Source: Rivibacter sp049446155 | GTDB lineage: Bacteria > Pseudomonadota > Gammaproteobacteria > Burkholderiales > Burkholderiaceae_C | Length of the DNA: 64,000 nucleotides | Assembly (NCBI RefSeq): GCF_049446155.1 | Contig: NZ_JBMSEE010000005.1 | Coordinates: forward strand, 62,001 to 126,000 | Direction: 5' to 3' | Shown here: piece after piece, positions 55,870 to 64,000 of the stretch | How the letters are laid out: each line of letters opens with the position of its first letter | Numbering within the stretch: the first letter of the stretch is position 1 | The notes under the pieces: generated by a model | The model's input: only the letters and a program-made list of their open reading frames with translations | What the model was told of the DNA's origin: nothing | The model's database searches: none | Translations under genes and position numbers: made by a program

Positions 55870-56913
55870 TTACTCCGACGTGAAGATCGCGCCCAGGCGC
55901 TCCATGCGCTCGAGCGCCATGCCGCAGCCGCGCACCACGCAGGTCAGCGGATCCTCGGCCACCAGCACCGGCAGGCCGGTTTCCTCGGCGAGCAGGCGGT
56001 CCAGGTCGCGCAGCAGCGCGCCGCCGCCGGTGAGCATCATGCCGCGCTCGGCGATGTCGGCGCCGAGTTCGGGCGGCGTCTGCTCGAGGGCGTTCTTCAC
56101 GGCCGAGACCATCTGGTTCAGCGGATCGGTCAGGGCTTCGAGGATCTCGTTGCTGCTGATCGTGAAGCTGCGCGGCACGCCCTCGCTGAGGTTGCGGCCC
56201 TTGACCTCCATCTCGCGCACCTCGGAGCCCGGGAAGGCGCTGCCGATGCCCTTCTTGATGGCCTCGGCGGTGGGCTCGCCGATCAGCATGCCGTAGTTGC
56301 GGCGGATGTAGTTGATGATCGATTCGTCGAACTTGTCGCCGCCGACGCGGATCGAGCCCTTGTAGACCATGCCGCCCAGCGAGATCACGCCGACCTCGGT
56401 GGTGCCGCCGCCGATGTCCACCACCATCGAGCCCGAGGCCTCGCTGACCGGCAGGCCGGCGCCGATGGCCGCGGCCATCGGTTCCTCGATCAGGTAGACC
56501 TCGCTCGCGCCGGCGCCCAGCGCCGACTCGCGGATCGCGCGGCGCTCGACCTGGGTGGAGCCGCAGGGCACGCAGATGATGATCCGCGGGCTGGGCTTGA
56601 GCACCGAGCGCGGATGGACCATCTTGATGAACTGCTTGAGCATCTGCTCGGTCACCGTGAAGTCGGCGATCACGCCGTCCTTCATCGGGCGGATCGCCTC
56701 GATGTTGCCGGGCACCTTGCCCAGCATCGCCTTGGCTTCGTGGCCGACCGCCTGGATGGTCTTCTTGCCGTTGGGGCCGCCTTCGTGGCGGATCGCGACG
56801 ACCGAGGGCTCATCGAGCACGATGCCCTTGCCGCGCACGTAGATCAGCGTGTTCGCGGTGCCAAGGTCGATGGCGAGGTCGGTGGAGAAGTAGCGGCGCA
56901 GGGATCCGAACAT
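55870..56913 (-). CDS. mreB: rod-shape-determining actin homologue MreB
   Basis: This 347-aa protein polymerises under the inner membrane and guides wall synthesis. The actin-fold signatures are visible: DLAIDLGTANTLIYVRGKGIVLDEPSVVA (phosphate 1), VDIGGGTTEVGVISLGG (phosphate 2), and MLTGGGALLRDLDRLL (adenosine). The start MFGSLRRYFS gives the amphipathic membrane-binding N-terminus of the family. It is the first gene of the operon, divergent from gatC. Confidence 0.98.
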   Translation of the reverse strand: MFGSLRRYFSTDLAIDLGTANTLIYVRGKGIVLDEPSVVAIRHEGGPNGKKTIQAVGHEAKAMLGKVPGNIEAIRPMKDGVIADFTVTEQMLKQFIKMVHPRSVLKPSPRIIICVPCGSTQVERRAIRESALGAGASEVYLIEEPMAAAIGAGLPVSEASGSMVVDIGGGTTEVGVISLGGMVYKGSIRVGGDKFDESIINYIRRNYGMLIGEPTAEAIKKGIGSAFPGSEVREMEVKGRNLSEGVPRSFTISSNEILEALTDPLNQMVSAVKNALEQTPPELGADIAERGMMLTGGGALLRDLDRLLAEETGLPVLVAEDPLTCVVRGCGMALERMERLGAIFTSE

Positions 56914-57213
56914 GACGGGTAGGCGGTGGGCGCGCGCGGTGGGCCGGAGGTCCAGGTGCTGGTGAAAAGCGGCTGGGCAGGCTGCGACGGCAGGCGTGGG
57001 CGGCGCCGGGGTGTCTGGGCTGTGACGGGGTTCACATCGGGCCGGCACATGCGCAAAAAAACATGGGCGGGCCGGCCCTTTGGATGGCCGGGGATAATAC
57101 CCGATACCCCCCGCGCGGCCGCTGTTTTCAAGCGTTTGGACACACCTGTCGACAACGCCCCGCCAGCCTCGCCGGCCACCCCAGCGAACCCAACGCGTTC
57201 CGACCCGCCCAAC
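56914..57213. other. mreB-gatC divergent intergenic region
   Basis: This 300-base gap must hold the promoters of the mreB operon and of gatCAB. A central AT-richer block with GGATAATACC (57091-57100) offers a -10 on either strand (GATAAT on plus, TATTAT on minus), but no matching -35 is convincing. A seven-A run lies at about 57055-57061 and repeated GGCCGG motifs near 57070-57090. I see no gene and no RNA structure I recognise. The frame of gatC is open through the gap, but without homology. Confidence 0.5.
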
Positions 57214-57513
57214 ATGGCCCTGACCCCCCAAGACGTGAGCCGCATCGCGCTGCTGGCGCGGCTCGAGCTGAGCGACGCCGAGCAGGCCCAGATGCTGGCC
57301 CAGCTCAACGGCTTCTTCGACATCGTCGAGCGCATGCGCGCGGTCGACACGACCGGCATCGCGCCGCTGTACACGCCGCTGTCGGCGGTGCAGGACGTGA
57401 GCCTGCGTCTGCGCGACGACGCCGTCACCGAAGGCGACCGCCGCGAGGCCAACCAGGCGAGCGCGCCGGCCGTCGAGGAAGGGCTGTTCCTCGTGCCGCG
57501 GGTGATCGAGTGA
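57214..57513 (+). CDS. gatC: Asp/Glu-tRNA amidotransferase subunit C
   Basis: This 99-aa subunit stabilises the GatA-GatB complex. The sequence LTPQDVSRIALLARLELSDAEQAQMLAQLNGFFDIVERMRAVDTTGIAPLYTPL is typical, with the later LRDDAVTEGD and VEEGLFLVPRVIE at the end. ATG 57214 gives the family length. gatA follows after 10 bases. The complete gatCAB set implies that Gln-tRNA and/or Asn-tRNA is made by transamidation; which one cannot be read from these genes alone. Confidence 0.97.
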   Translation: MALTPQDVSRIALLARLELSDAEQAQMLAQLNGFFDIVERMRAVDTTGIAPLYTPLSAVQDVSLRLRDDAVTEGDRREANQASAPAVEEGLFLVPRVIE

Positions 57514-57523
57514 GGACCGGGCG

Positions 57524-59062
57524 ATGAACAAGCAGTTGCACCAGCTCGGCCTCGCCGAAATTGCCCAGGGTCTGGAAGCCAAGCGCTTCTCGAGCGAGGA
57601 ACTCACCCGTCACCTGCTCGCGCGCATCGACGCGCACCGCGAGCTGGGCGCCTTCTTGCACGTCGACCCCGAGCACGCGCTCGCGCAGGCGCGGGCCAGC
57701 GACGCGCGCCGTGCGCAAGGCGCCGCCCGCGGCGCGCTCGACGGCGTGCCGCTCGCGCACAAGGACATCTTCGTCACCACCGCGTTTCCCAGCACCGCGG
57801 CCTCGAAGATGCTGGTCGGCGAACAAGGCGGCTACCGCTCGCCCTTCGACGCCACCGTGGTCGCGCAGCTCGAGGCCGCCGGCACGGTCGCCGTCGGCAA
57901 GACCAACTGCGACGAGTTCGCGATGGGCGGCTCGAACGAGAACTCGGCCTTCGGCCCCGCGCGCAACCCCTGGGACGCGACGCGCATTCCCGGCGGTTCG
58001 TCGGGCGGCTCGGCGGTGGCCGTGGCCGCGCGCCTGCTGCCGGTGACCACCGGCACCGACACCGGCGGCTCGGTGCGCCAGCCCGCCGCGCTGACCGGCG
58101 TGACCGGCATCAAGCCGACCTATGGCCGCTGCTCACGCTACGGGATGATCGCCTTCGCCTCCAGCCTCGACCAGGCCGGCGTGTTCGCGCACAGCGCGAG
58201 CGACGCGCTGACGCTGATCGACGCGATGGCCGGCTTCGACACGCGCGACGCCACCAGCGCCGAGCAGGTGCGCGACGCCGGCGGCGCGGCGGTCGCCAAC
58301 CAGGCCGGGCAGATCGGCCGCGATGTCGCCGCGCACGCGGCGCGCGCCGCCGATGCCGCCAGGCCGCTCGCCGGCCTGCGCGTAGGCCTGCCCAAGGAGT
58401 TCTTCGGCGAAGGCGTCGCGCCCGACGTGGCCGCCACGGTGCGTTCGGCGCTGGTCGAACTCGAGCGCCTGGGCGCCACGCTGGTCGACGTCTCGCTGCC
58501 GCGCACGGAACTCTCGATCCCGGTCTACTACATCATCGCGCCGGCCGAGGCGAGCTCGAACCTGAGCCGCTTCGACGGCGTGCGCTACGGCCACCGCGCG
58601 GCGCAGTACACCGACTTGCTCGACATGTACCGCAAGAGCCGCAGCGAGGGCTTCGGGCCCGAGGTCAAGCGCCGCATCATGATCGGCACCTACGTGCTGA
58701 GCCACGGCTACTACGACGCCTACTACCTGCAGGCGCAGAAGCTGCGCCGCATGATCGCCGACGACTTCCAGCAGTGCTTCGCGCAGTGCGACGTGATCGC
58801 GGGCCCCGTGTCGCCGACCGTCGCGCGCCCGATCGGCTCGCAGACCGACCCGGTGGCCGAGTACCTCGCCGACATCTTCACGCTGCCCGCAAGCCTTGCC
58901 GGCCTGCCCGGCATGAGCGTGCCGGCGGGCTTCGGCGAAGCGGGCCTGCCCGTGGGCCTGCAGCTGATCGGCAACTACTGGCAGGAAGGCCGGCTGCTGC
59001 ACACCGCGCAGGCCTTCCAGGCCGCGACCGATTTCCACCTCCGCGCACCGGAGGGCTTCTGA
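57524..59062 (+). CDS. gatA: Asp/Glu-tRNA amidotransferase subunit A
   Basis: This 512-aa amidase releases ammonia from glutamine for the transamidation. The catalytic Ser-cisSer-Lys triad is present: Lys80 in VPLAHKDIF, then IPGGSSGGSAVAVA and TGTDTGGSVRQPAALTG. An Ala-rich insertion (about 243-285, QVRDAGGAAVANQAGQIGRD) is longer than in many homologues. Its stop overlaps the gatB start (TGATG). Confidence 0.97.
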   Translation: MNKQLHQLGLAEIAQGLEAKRFSSEELTRHLLARIDAHRELGAFLHVDPEHALAQARASDARRAQGAARGALDGVPLAHKDIFVTTAFPSTAASKMLVGEQGGYRSPFDATVVAQLEAAGTVAVGKTNCDEFAMGGSNENSAFGPARNPWDATRIPGGSSGGSAVAVAARLLPVTTGTDTGGSVRQPAALTGVTGIKPTYGRCSRYGMIAFASSLDQAGVFAHSASDALTLIDAMAGFDTRDATSAEQVRDAGGAAVANQAGQIGRDVAAHAARAADAARPLAGLRVGLPKEFFGEGVAPDVAATVRSALVELERLGATLVDVSLPRTELSIPVYYIIAPAEASSNLSRFDGVRYGHRAAQYTDLLDMYRKSRSEGFGPEVKRRIMIGTYVLSHGYYDAYYLQAQKLRRMIADDFQQCFAQCDVIAGPVSPTVARPIGSQTDPVAEYLADIFTLPASLAGLPGMSVPAGFGEAGLPVGLQLIGNYWQEGRLLHTAQAFQAATDFHLRAPEGF

Positions 59063-60516
59063 TGACCGCACCCCAGCTCATCCGCGGCTACGAGGTCGTG
59101 ATCGGCCTCGAGACGCACGCGCAACTGTCCACCGCCTCGAAGATCTTCTCGGGCTCGTCCACCGCCTTCGGCGCCGCGCCGAACACGCAGGCCAGCGCGG
59201 TCGACCTCGCGCTGCCCGGCACGCTGCCAGTGATGAACCGCGGCGCCGTCGAACGCGCGATCCGCCTGGGCCTGGCGGTCGGCGCCAGGATCGCCGAGCA
59301 CTCGATCTTTGCGCGCAAGAACTACTTCTACCCGGACCTGCCCAAGGGCTACCAGATCAGCCAGTACGAGCTGCCGATCGTGCAAGGCGGCGCGGTCGAG
59401 TTCCTGCTCGACGGCGAGCTGCGCAGCGTGCGCCTGACGCGCGCGCACCTCGAGGAAGACGCCGGCAAGTCGCTGCACGAGGATTTCCACGGCCAAAGCG
59501 GCATCGACCTCAACCGCGCCGGCACGCCCCTGCTGGAGATCGTCTCCGAGCCCGACATGCGCTCGAGCAAGGAGGCCGTCGAGTACGCGAAGGCGCTGCA
59601 TGCGCTGGTGGTCTGGCTGGGCATCTGCGACGGCAACATGCAAGAGGGCAGCTTCCGCTGCGACGCCAACGTCTCGGTGCGCAAGCCCGGCGCGCCGTTC
59701 GGCACGCGCCGCGAGATCAAGAACCTGAACAGCTTTCGCTTCCTGCAGCAGGCGATCGACGCCGAGGTGCAGTGGCAGATCGACCGCGTCGAAGACGGCC
59801 TGGCGATCGAGCAGGCCACCGTGCTGTTCGACCCCGACACCGGCGAGACGCGCGCGATGCGCAGCAAGGAAGACGCGCACGACTACCGCTACTTCCCCGA
59901 CCCCGACCTGCCGCCGCTGGCGGTTGCGCCGGCGTGGGTCGAGCGCGTGAAGGCGCAGATGCCGGAGCTGCCGCGCGTGATGGCGCAGCGCTTCGAGCGC
60001 CAGGACGCGCTGCCCGCCTACGACGCGGCGATGATGACCCAGAGCCTCGCGTTCGCGCGCTACTACGAGGCCGCGCGCGACGCCTGCGGCCAGCCCAAGC
60101 TGGTGGCCAACTGGCTGATGGGCGAGGTCTCGCGCCGGCTCAATGCCGAGGAGCGCGAGATCGATGCCGCGCCGGTGCCGGCCAAGACGCTGGCCGCGCT
60201 GATCGCGCGCATCGCCGACGGCACGATCTCCAACGCCGGCGCCAAGCAGGTGTTCGAGGCGCTGTGGAGCGAGGGCGCGAACGACGTCGACGCGGTGATC
60301 GAATCCAAGGGCCTCAAGCAGATGAGCGACACCGGCGAACTCGAGCGCCTGCTCGACGAGGTGATCGCGGCCAACGCCAAGTCGGTCGAGGAATTCCGTG
60401 CCGGCAAGGAGAAGGCCTTCAACGCGCTGGTCGGCCAGGCGATGAAGGCGACCAAGGGCAAGGCGAACCCGGGGCTGGTGAACGAGCTGTTGAGAAAGAA
60501 GCTCGGCGCGGGCTGA
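59062..60516 (+). CDS. gatB: Asp/Glu-tRNA amidotransferase subunit B
   Basis: This 484-aa subunit phosphorylates and amidates the misacylated tRNA. The GatB start EVVIGLETHAQLSTASKIFS, ARKNYFYPDLPKGYQISQYE, DLNRAGTPLLEIVSEPDMRS and the zinc/active-site region GSFRCDANVSVRKPG are all visible. The C-terminal YqeY-like tRNA-binding domain follows (about 330-484, ending NPGLVNELLRKKLG). A GCGGGCT/AGCCCGC hairpin (60508-60524) spans its stop codon. Confidence 0.97.
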   Translation: MTAPQLIRGYEVVIGLETHAQLSTASKIFSGSSTAFGAAPNTQASAVDLALPGTLPVMNRGAVERAIRLGLAVGARIAEHSIFARKNYFYPDLPKGYQISQYELPIVQGGAVEFLLDGELRSVRLTRAHLEEDAGKSLHEDFHGQSGIDLNRAGTPLLEIVSEPDMRSSKEAVEYAKALHALVVWLGICDGNMQEGSFRCDANVSVRKPGAPFGTRREIKNLNSFRFLQQAIDAEVQWQIDRVEDGLAIEQATVLFDPDTGETRAMRSKEDAHDYRYFPDPDLPPLAVAPAWVERVKAQMPELPRVMAQRFERQDALPAYDAAMMTQSLAFARYYEAARDACGQPKLVANWLMGEVSRRLNAEEREIDAAPVPAKTLAALIARIADGTISNAGAKQVFEALWSEGANDVDAVIESKGLKQMSDTGELERLLDEVIAANAKSVEEFRAGKEKAFNALVGQAMKATKGKANPGLVNELLRKKLGAG

Positions 60517-60613
60517 GAGCCCGCCCAACAACCGAGGACTTGCGCGGATCCGGCTTTGCCGGTCCGCAGCAAGGGCCCCCTCGGGGGGCAGCGAACGAAG
60601 TGAGCGTGGGGGC
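60507..60613. repeat. gatB 3' hairpin and dispersed repeat copy C
   Basis: Three stems follow one another: GCGGGCT/AGCCCGC (60508-60524), GCGGATCCGGC/GCCGGTCCGC (60544-60566, one bulged base), and a C-rich/G-rich stem (about 60575-60589). The last leads into GGCAGCGAACGAAGTGAGCG and TGGG (60587-60610), which has the same ends as the 31-base repeats A and B. The stretch GGCCCCCTCGGGGGGCAGCG is very common between Burkholderiales genes, from memory. It lies between convergent genes and may act as a terminator. Confidence 0.65.
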
Positions 60614-60619
60614 GCCAGC

Positions 60620-61366
60620 TCAGCGCTTGGGTGCCGGCGGCGTGCTCGCCTGCTTGGGCGCCGACGCCCCCGGCGCCGAGGCGCGCGGATCGCTCGGCGG
60701 CGCGCCGATCGAGCCCGGCTCGGCGCCGGCCCAGAGCTTCTTCATGTGAATCAGCTCGGCGTCGAACAGCGCGTTGATGCGCGTGAGTTCGGCCTTCTGG
60801 TTGGCCACCGCCTCCTTCTGCGCCGCGACCGCGACGTCGTTGGCGTCGAGCTGGCGCTTGAGCTTGAGCGGCGGGGTCTTGCCCTTGTAGAACTCGGCCT
60901 CGTCGAGCAGCGGCTTGCGCTCGGCCTCGAGTTCCTCGAGCCGCTTGCTCGAGGCCTCGATCGCGCCTTGCGTGTCGTCGAGCGCGGCCTCGCGCGCCTT
61001 CTGGTGCGCGGCCTGGTTCGGATAGCGCGCGAGCAGGTTGCGATCGCGGCGAATCGCGTCCTTCTTCGCGGCGGCCTCGGCGGCCTTCTTCTTCTCGGCC
61101 TCTTCGATCGCCGCGCGCTCCTCGGCGGTGTAGCTGGGCGGCATCACGCGGCGCAGAGAGCCGTCGGTGTTGAGCACGCGCTGCTCGCGGTCCATGCAAT
61201 CGGCGATCGGGCGGTCGGAGGTCAGGCGCTGACCCTTGGCATTGGTGCAGGTGAAGATCGCGCCGGCATCGCCGGCCTTCTGCTGCCCCACGGCGGCGCC
61301 CGCGGCGCACAGCGCCGCAGCGGCCAGCAGGTGGCGAACCCCAGGGTGGCGACAGACCCGATTCAT
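60620..61366 (-). CDS. DUF4124-like periplasmic coiled-coil protein
   Basis: This 248-aa protein has a signal peptide (about 1-28, LLAAAALCAAGAAVGQQ). A short DUF4124-like beta module follows (IFTCTNAKGQRLTSDRPIADC, two cysteines). The middle is a long charged helix (AEERAAIEEAEKKKAAEAAAKK to about 215) likely to form a coiled coil. The end is Pro/Ala/Ser-rich. DUF4124 proteins are secreted and of unknown function. It is followed on its 3' side by the intergenic repeat and preceded by pyrE in the same direction, 33 bases away. Confidence 0.8.
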   Translation of the reverse strand: MNRVCRHPGVRHLLAAAALCAAGAAVGQQKAGDAGAIFTCTNAKGQRLTSDRPIADCMDREQRVLNTDGSLRRVMPPSYTAEERAAIEEAEKKKAAEAAAKKDAIRRDRNLLARYPNQAAHQKAREAALDDTQGAIEASSKRLEELEAERKPLLDEAEFYKGKTPPLKLKRQLDANDVAVAAQKEAVANQKAELTRINALFDAELIHMKKLWAGAEPGSIGAPPSDPRASAPGASAPKQASTPPAPKR

Positions 61367-61399
61367 CCCGACGACTCCGTTTTGTTCCGGGCCCAGCAG

Positions 61400-62101
61400 C
61401 TAGACCCCGTAGCGCTCGCGATAGGCCGCGACGCGCGGCCGGTGCTCGGCCAACGCGGCATCGGCACGGCCGCCGAGATACTGCAGCAGGTCCGCCAGCG
61501 TGGCAATCGAGACCACCTTCAGACCCAGCTGCTGTTGCACATACTGCACGGCCGAATGGGTTGCGTCGCCCACGCTGCCGTCGGCGCGCACCTCGGTGGC
61601 CTTTTCCTGGCGGTCGAGCGCGATCGTCACGCCCACCGGCGTCGCGCCCGCGGCGGTGATCATCGCAATCGACTCGCGCACCGAGGTGCCGGCCGAGATC
61701 ACGTCGTCGATGATCAGCACGCGGCCCTTGACCGGCGCGCCGACCAGGGTGCCGCCTTCGCCGTGGTCTTTCGCCTCCTTGCGGTTGTAGGCGTAGGGCA
61801 CGTTGCGGCCCAGGCGCGCGAGCTCGATCGAGACCGCGGCGGCCAGCGTGATGCCCTTGTATGCCGGCCCGAAGAGGAGATCGAACTCGAGGCCCGAGGC
61901 GATCAGGCGGCGTGCATAGAATTCCGCGAGACGGCCGAGCTTCGCGCCGTCGTCGAACAGGCCGGCGTTGAAGAAGTACGGACTCGCGCGCCCGGCCTTG
62001 GTCTTGAACTCCCCGAAGCGCAGCACGCCCGACTCGACCGCGAAAGCGACGAAATCGAGCGCGAGGTCATCGCTGGCGGGGGCTGTGGCGGCGGCGGTCA
62101 T
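61400..62101 (-). CDS. pyrE: orotate phosphoribosyltransferase
   Basis: This 233-aa enzyme joins orotate and PRPP to make OMP in pyrimidine synthesis. The family motifs are LRFGEFKTKAGRASPYFFNAGLF near the N-terminus, LFGPAYKGITLAAAV, YAYNRKEAKDHGEGG and the PRPP site RVLIIDDVISAGTSVRE. ATG 62101 is chosen; it lies 27 bases from the divergent exonuclease III start, so the two promoters must overlap each other's coding ends. Confidence 0.97.
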   Translation of the reverse strand: MTAAATAPASDDLALDFVAFAVESGVLRFGEFKTKAGRASPYFFNAGLFDDGAKLGRLAEFYARRLIASGLEFDLLFGPAYKGITLAAAVSIELARLGRNVPYAYNRKEAKDHGEGGTLVGAPVKGRVLIIDDVISAGTSVRESIAMITAAGATPVGVTIALDRQEKATEVRADGSVGDATHSAVQYVQQQLGLKVVSIATLADLLQYLGGRADAALAEHRPRVAAYRERYGV

Positions 62102-62128
62102 CGTCGGCTCGAACTCGTTGGAGAACCC

Positions 62129-62935
62129 GTGTTTCGTCTCGTCTCGCTCAACCTCAACGGCATCCGCTCGGCGGCGAGCAAGGGCTTCGTGGATTGGGCC
62201 GCGCAGGCCCGAATCGATTGTATGGGCGTGCAGGAGCTCAAGGCCCATGCCGCGGACGTGGCCGGGCGCTTCGACAAGCTCGACGAGGCCTGCGCCGGCC
62301 ACTTCCACCACGCCGAGAAGAAGGGCTACTCGGGCGTCGGCCTGTACGTGCGGCGCGAGCCGAGCGACGTGATCGTGGGCTTCGACGGCGGCGAGTTCGA
62401 CGGCGAGGGCCGCTACATCGAGGCGCGCTACGACTCGCCCGCGCGCAAGCTGTCGATCATCAGCTGCTACTTCCCCAGCGGCTCCTCGGGCGAGGACCGC
62501 CAGGCCGCGAAATACCGCTTCCTCGACCTGATCTATCCGCACCTCAAGGAGCTCAAGGGCCAGCGCGAGTTCATCCTGGTCGGCGACGTCAACATCGCGC
62601 ACCGTGAGATCGACCTCAAGAACTGGAAGAGCAACCAGAAGAACTCCGGCTTCCTGCCCGAGGAGCGCGCCTGGATGTCCAAGGTGCTGGGCCACGGCAA
62701 GGGTGAGCTGGGCCTGGTCGACGTGCACCGCACGCTGCGGCCCGACGACACCGGCGAGGCCTACACCTGGTGGAGCAACCGCGGCAACGCCTACGCGAAC
62801 AACGTCGGGTGGCGGCTGGACTACCAGATCGCGACGCCCGGCGTCGCGGCGCTGGCGCGCGACGTGAGCGTCTACAAGACGCAGCGCTTCTCCGATCACG
62901 CGCCTTTGATCGTCGACTACGACCTTGGCCTCTGA
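62129..62935 (+). CDS. xth: exodeoxyribonuclease III family AP endonuclease
   Basis: This 268-aa nuclease of the exonuclease III/AP endonuclease family acts in base excision repair. It has FRLVSLNLNGIRSAASKGFVDWA, the metal Glu in CMGVQELKA, ARYDSPARKLSIISCYFPSGSSGE, the catalytic FILVGDVNIAHREIDLKNWK, and WRLDYQIATPG with SDHAPLIVDYD at the end. The start is GTG 62129 with GGAG six bases upstream, because homology begins exactly there. It is followed after 17 bases by a carboxylesterase gene. Confidence 0.95.
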   Translation: MFRLVSLNLNGIRSAASKGFVDWAAQARIDCMGVQELKAHAADVAGRFDKLDEACAGHFHHAEKKGYSGVGLYVRREPSDVIVGFDGGEFDGEGRYIEARYDSPARKLSIISCYFPSGSSGEDRQAAKYRFLDLIYPHLKELKGQREFILVGDVNIAHREIDLKNWKSNQKNSGFLPEERAWMSKVLGHGKGELGLVDVHRTLRPDDTGEAYTWWSNRGNAYANNVGWRLDYQIATPGVAALARDVSVYKTQRFSDHAPLIVDYDLGL

Positions 62936-62952
62936 ACAGAAAGCCGCCCGAC

Positions 62953-63618
62953 ATGCTCGACGCCATCGAACTCGCCTCCGGCGCAAATCCGCAGAGCGCG
63001 CTGATCGTGCTGCACGGCCTGGGCGCCGACGGCAATGACTTCGTGCCGGTGGTGCAGGCGCTCGACCTGTCTGAGATCGGCGCCGTGCGCGTGATCCTGC
63101 CGCACGCGCCGGTGCGCCCGGTCACGATCAACGGCGGCTATCGCATGCGCGCCTGGTACGACATCCTCGGCGCCGACCTGCAGCGCCGTGAAGACGAGGC
63201 CGGGCTGCGCGAATCGCAGGCCGAAGTGGCGGCGCTGGTCGAGCAGGAGATCGCGCGCGGCATCGCGCCCGAGCGCATCGTGCTGATGGGCTTCTCGCAG
63301 GGCTGCGCGATGGCGCTGCTCACCGGCTTGCGCTTCGCGCAGCGGCTGGCCGGCATCGCCGGTCTGTCGGGCTACCTGCCGCTGGCCGCGAGCACCGTGG
63401 CCGAGGCCCACGAGGCCAACCGCGCGACGCCGATCTTCCTCGCCCACGGCGAGCAGGACCCGGTGGTCGCGATCGACCGCGCGCTCGCCTCGCGCGAGGC
63501 GCTGCTGGCGCTCGGCCACGAGGTCGAGTGGCACCAGTACCCGATGGAGCACTCGGTCAGCATGGAAGAGATTGCCGACCTGAACGCCTTCCTGGTGCGG
63601 GTGCTGACCGTGGATTGA
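62953..63618 (+). CDS. alpha/beta-hydrolase carboxylesterase/phospholipase
   Basis: This 221-aa protein is a small serine esterase of the carboxylesterase/acyl-protein-thioesterase group. The oxyanion motif ALIVLHGLGADGNDF, the nucleophile Ser115 in VLMGFSQGCAMALLTG, the Asp in FLAHGEQDPVV and the His in YPMEHSVSMEEI form the catalytic triad. No signal peptide is present, so it acts in the cytoplasm on short-chain esters or acyl groups. It is probably co-transcribed with the exonuclease gene. Confidence 0.94.
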   Translation: MLDAIELASGANPQSALIVLHGLGADGNDFVPVVQALDLSEIGAVRVILPHAPVRPVTINGGYRMRAWYDILGADLQRREDEAGLRESQAEVAALVEQEIARGIAPERIVLMGFSQGCAMALLTGLRFAQRLAGIAGLSGYLPLAASTVAEAHEANRATPIFLAHGEQDPVVAIDRALASREALLALGHEVEWHQYPMEHSVSMEEIADLNAFLVRVLTVD

Positions 63619-63801
63619 TGCCACGGATCGCGTGCCGCGCGATCCCAGTCAAGTTTGATGCCGGACAGCGAATCCTTCGCGGTGTCCGCTCGACCGAAAA
63701 ACCGGCCATCGTGCCGCGCCGCCCGCCCTGGGCGTGTTCGCGGCGCGCCAACCTGCGGAGCGTGACCACCGGACACGACCCGCATCGCCGGGAGTGTTTC
63801 G

Positions 63802-64000
63802 ATGAGCGGTCGCCACAACGTGGGCCTCGTGATGCTGTTCGCGCTGCTGATCGCGCTGGCGGCCGCGGCCTGCATCTTCGGGCTGAACCGCTGGTCCGCC
63901 CAGAGCACGCACCAGGCAATGCGCATGGCCGAGCTGCGCACGGCCCTGTACGAGATCGAGACGCTCGAGTGGCAGGCGATCAGCCTGCGCAAGGTCGATG
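63802..64000 (+). CDS. N-terminus of a membrane sensor protein (partial)
   Basis: The frame from ATG 63802, with GGGAG upstream, encodes 66 residues and runs off the window. It starts MSGRHNVGLVMLFALLIALA with one strong helix (about 8-27), then a polar segment (WSAQSTHQAMRMAELRTALY, ETLEWQAISLRKVD) of helical, four-helix-bundle sensor type. It could be a chemoreceptor, diguanylate cyclase or histidine kinase; the output domain lies outside the window. The 183 bases upstream (63619-63801) hold no gene that I see. Confidence 0.7.
   Translation, partial: MSGRHNVGLVMLFALLIALAAAACIFGLNRWSAQSTHQAMRMAELRTALYEIETLEWQAISLRKVD

Noticed and set aside
57061..57110. Promoters for mreB or gatC around GGATAATACC
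   Set aside because: A -10-like block exists on both strands, but no -35 at 16-18 bases is convincing, so no promoter is called.

Overview
The window reads as chromosome of a high-GC betaproteobacterium of the order Burkholderiales, most like the Rubrivivax/Leptothrix/Roseateles group. I infer this from the composition (very GC-rich core genes), the families present (GatCAB amidotransferase, mreBCD-mrdAB, recA-recX, short-type ArgC, OhrR/Ohr, PglL ligases) and intergenic repeats of a kind I associate with this order. No rRNA, tRNA, CRISPR array, insertion sequence or phage was found. The sequence starts in the last codons of one BON-domain gene and ends inside a membrane sensor gene.

Layout. 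1-2.9 kb: BON-domain and small hypothetical genes, then ssb with a perfect terminator and a cupin gene. 3-8.1 kb: recQ, then a divergent pair made of a von Willebrand A lipoprotein and an ECF sigma/anti-sigma-like operon, separated by a symmetrical double promoter. 8.1-17.5 kb: a 1177-aa membrane patatin, uvrA, an unusual winged helix/GHKL ATPase/STAS-like protein with a palindrome at its start, a DsbA-fold isomerase and an amidohydrolase. 17.5-26.4 kb: a hybrid histidine kinase, a histone H1-like SWIB protein, ohrR-ohr with twin operators, a TerC gene under a yybP-ykoY (manganese) riboswitch, a 4-TM holin-like protein, an M48 protease, a type IV pilin accessory protein and moaC.

26.4-37.1 kb is an accessory surface-glycan island with lower GC in part: two PglL/Wzy-type ligases bracket a WecA-like initiating transferase, a flippase, UDP-galactopyranose mutase and three glycosyltransferases. 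It ends in a pilin gene with a sigma-54 promoter. The pilin ends in a disulfide-region Cys, Lys and a terminal Ser, and the second ligase lies directly downstream, so the island may build and attach a pilin glycan. This is inference.

37.2-44.6 kb: a signalling block (class II cyclic-nucleotide phosphodiesterase, FHA protein, PP2C phosphatase, Ser/Thr kinase), a second TerC gene, sucD-sucC and a DUF2889 gene. 44.7-51 kb: argC, recX, recA with an SOS box over its -35, a TctD/TctE-like two-component pair and a small patatin. 51-57 kb: the rod-shape operon mreB-mreC-mreD-mrdA-rodA, divergent from gatC-gatA-gatB. 60.6-64 kb: a DUF4124-like protein, pyrE, an exonuclease III family gene, a carboxylesterase and a truncated membrane sensor. 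No single undescribed system is proven. The best candidates for follow-up are the ECF/vWA promoter pair, the winged-helix/ATPase/STAS protein and the pilin glycosylation island.
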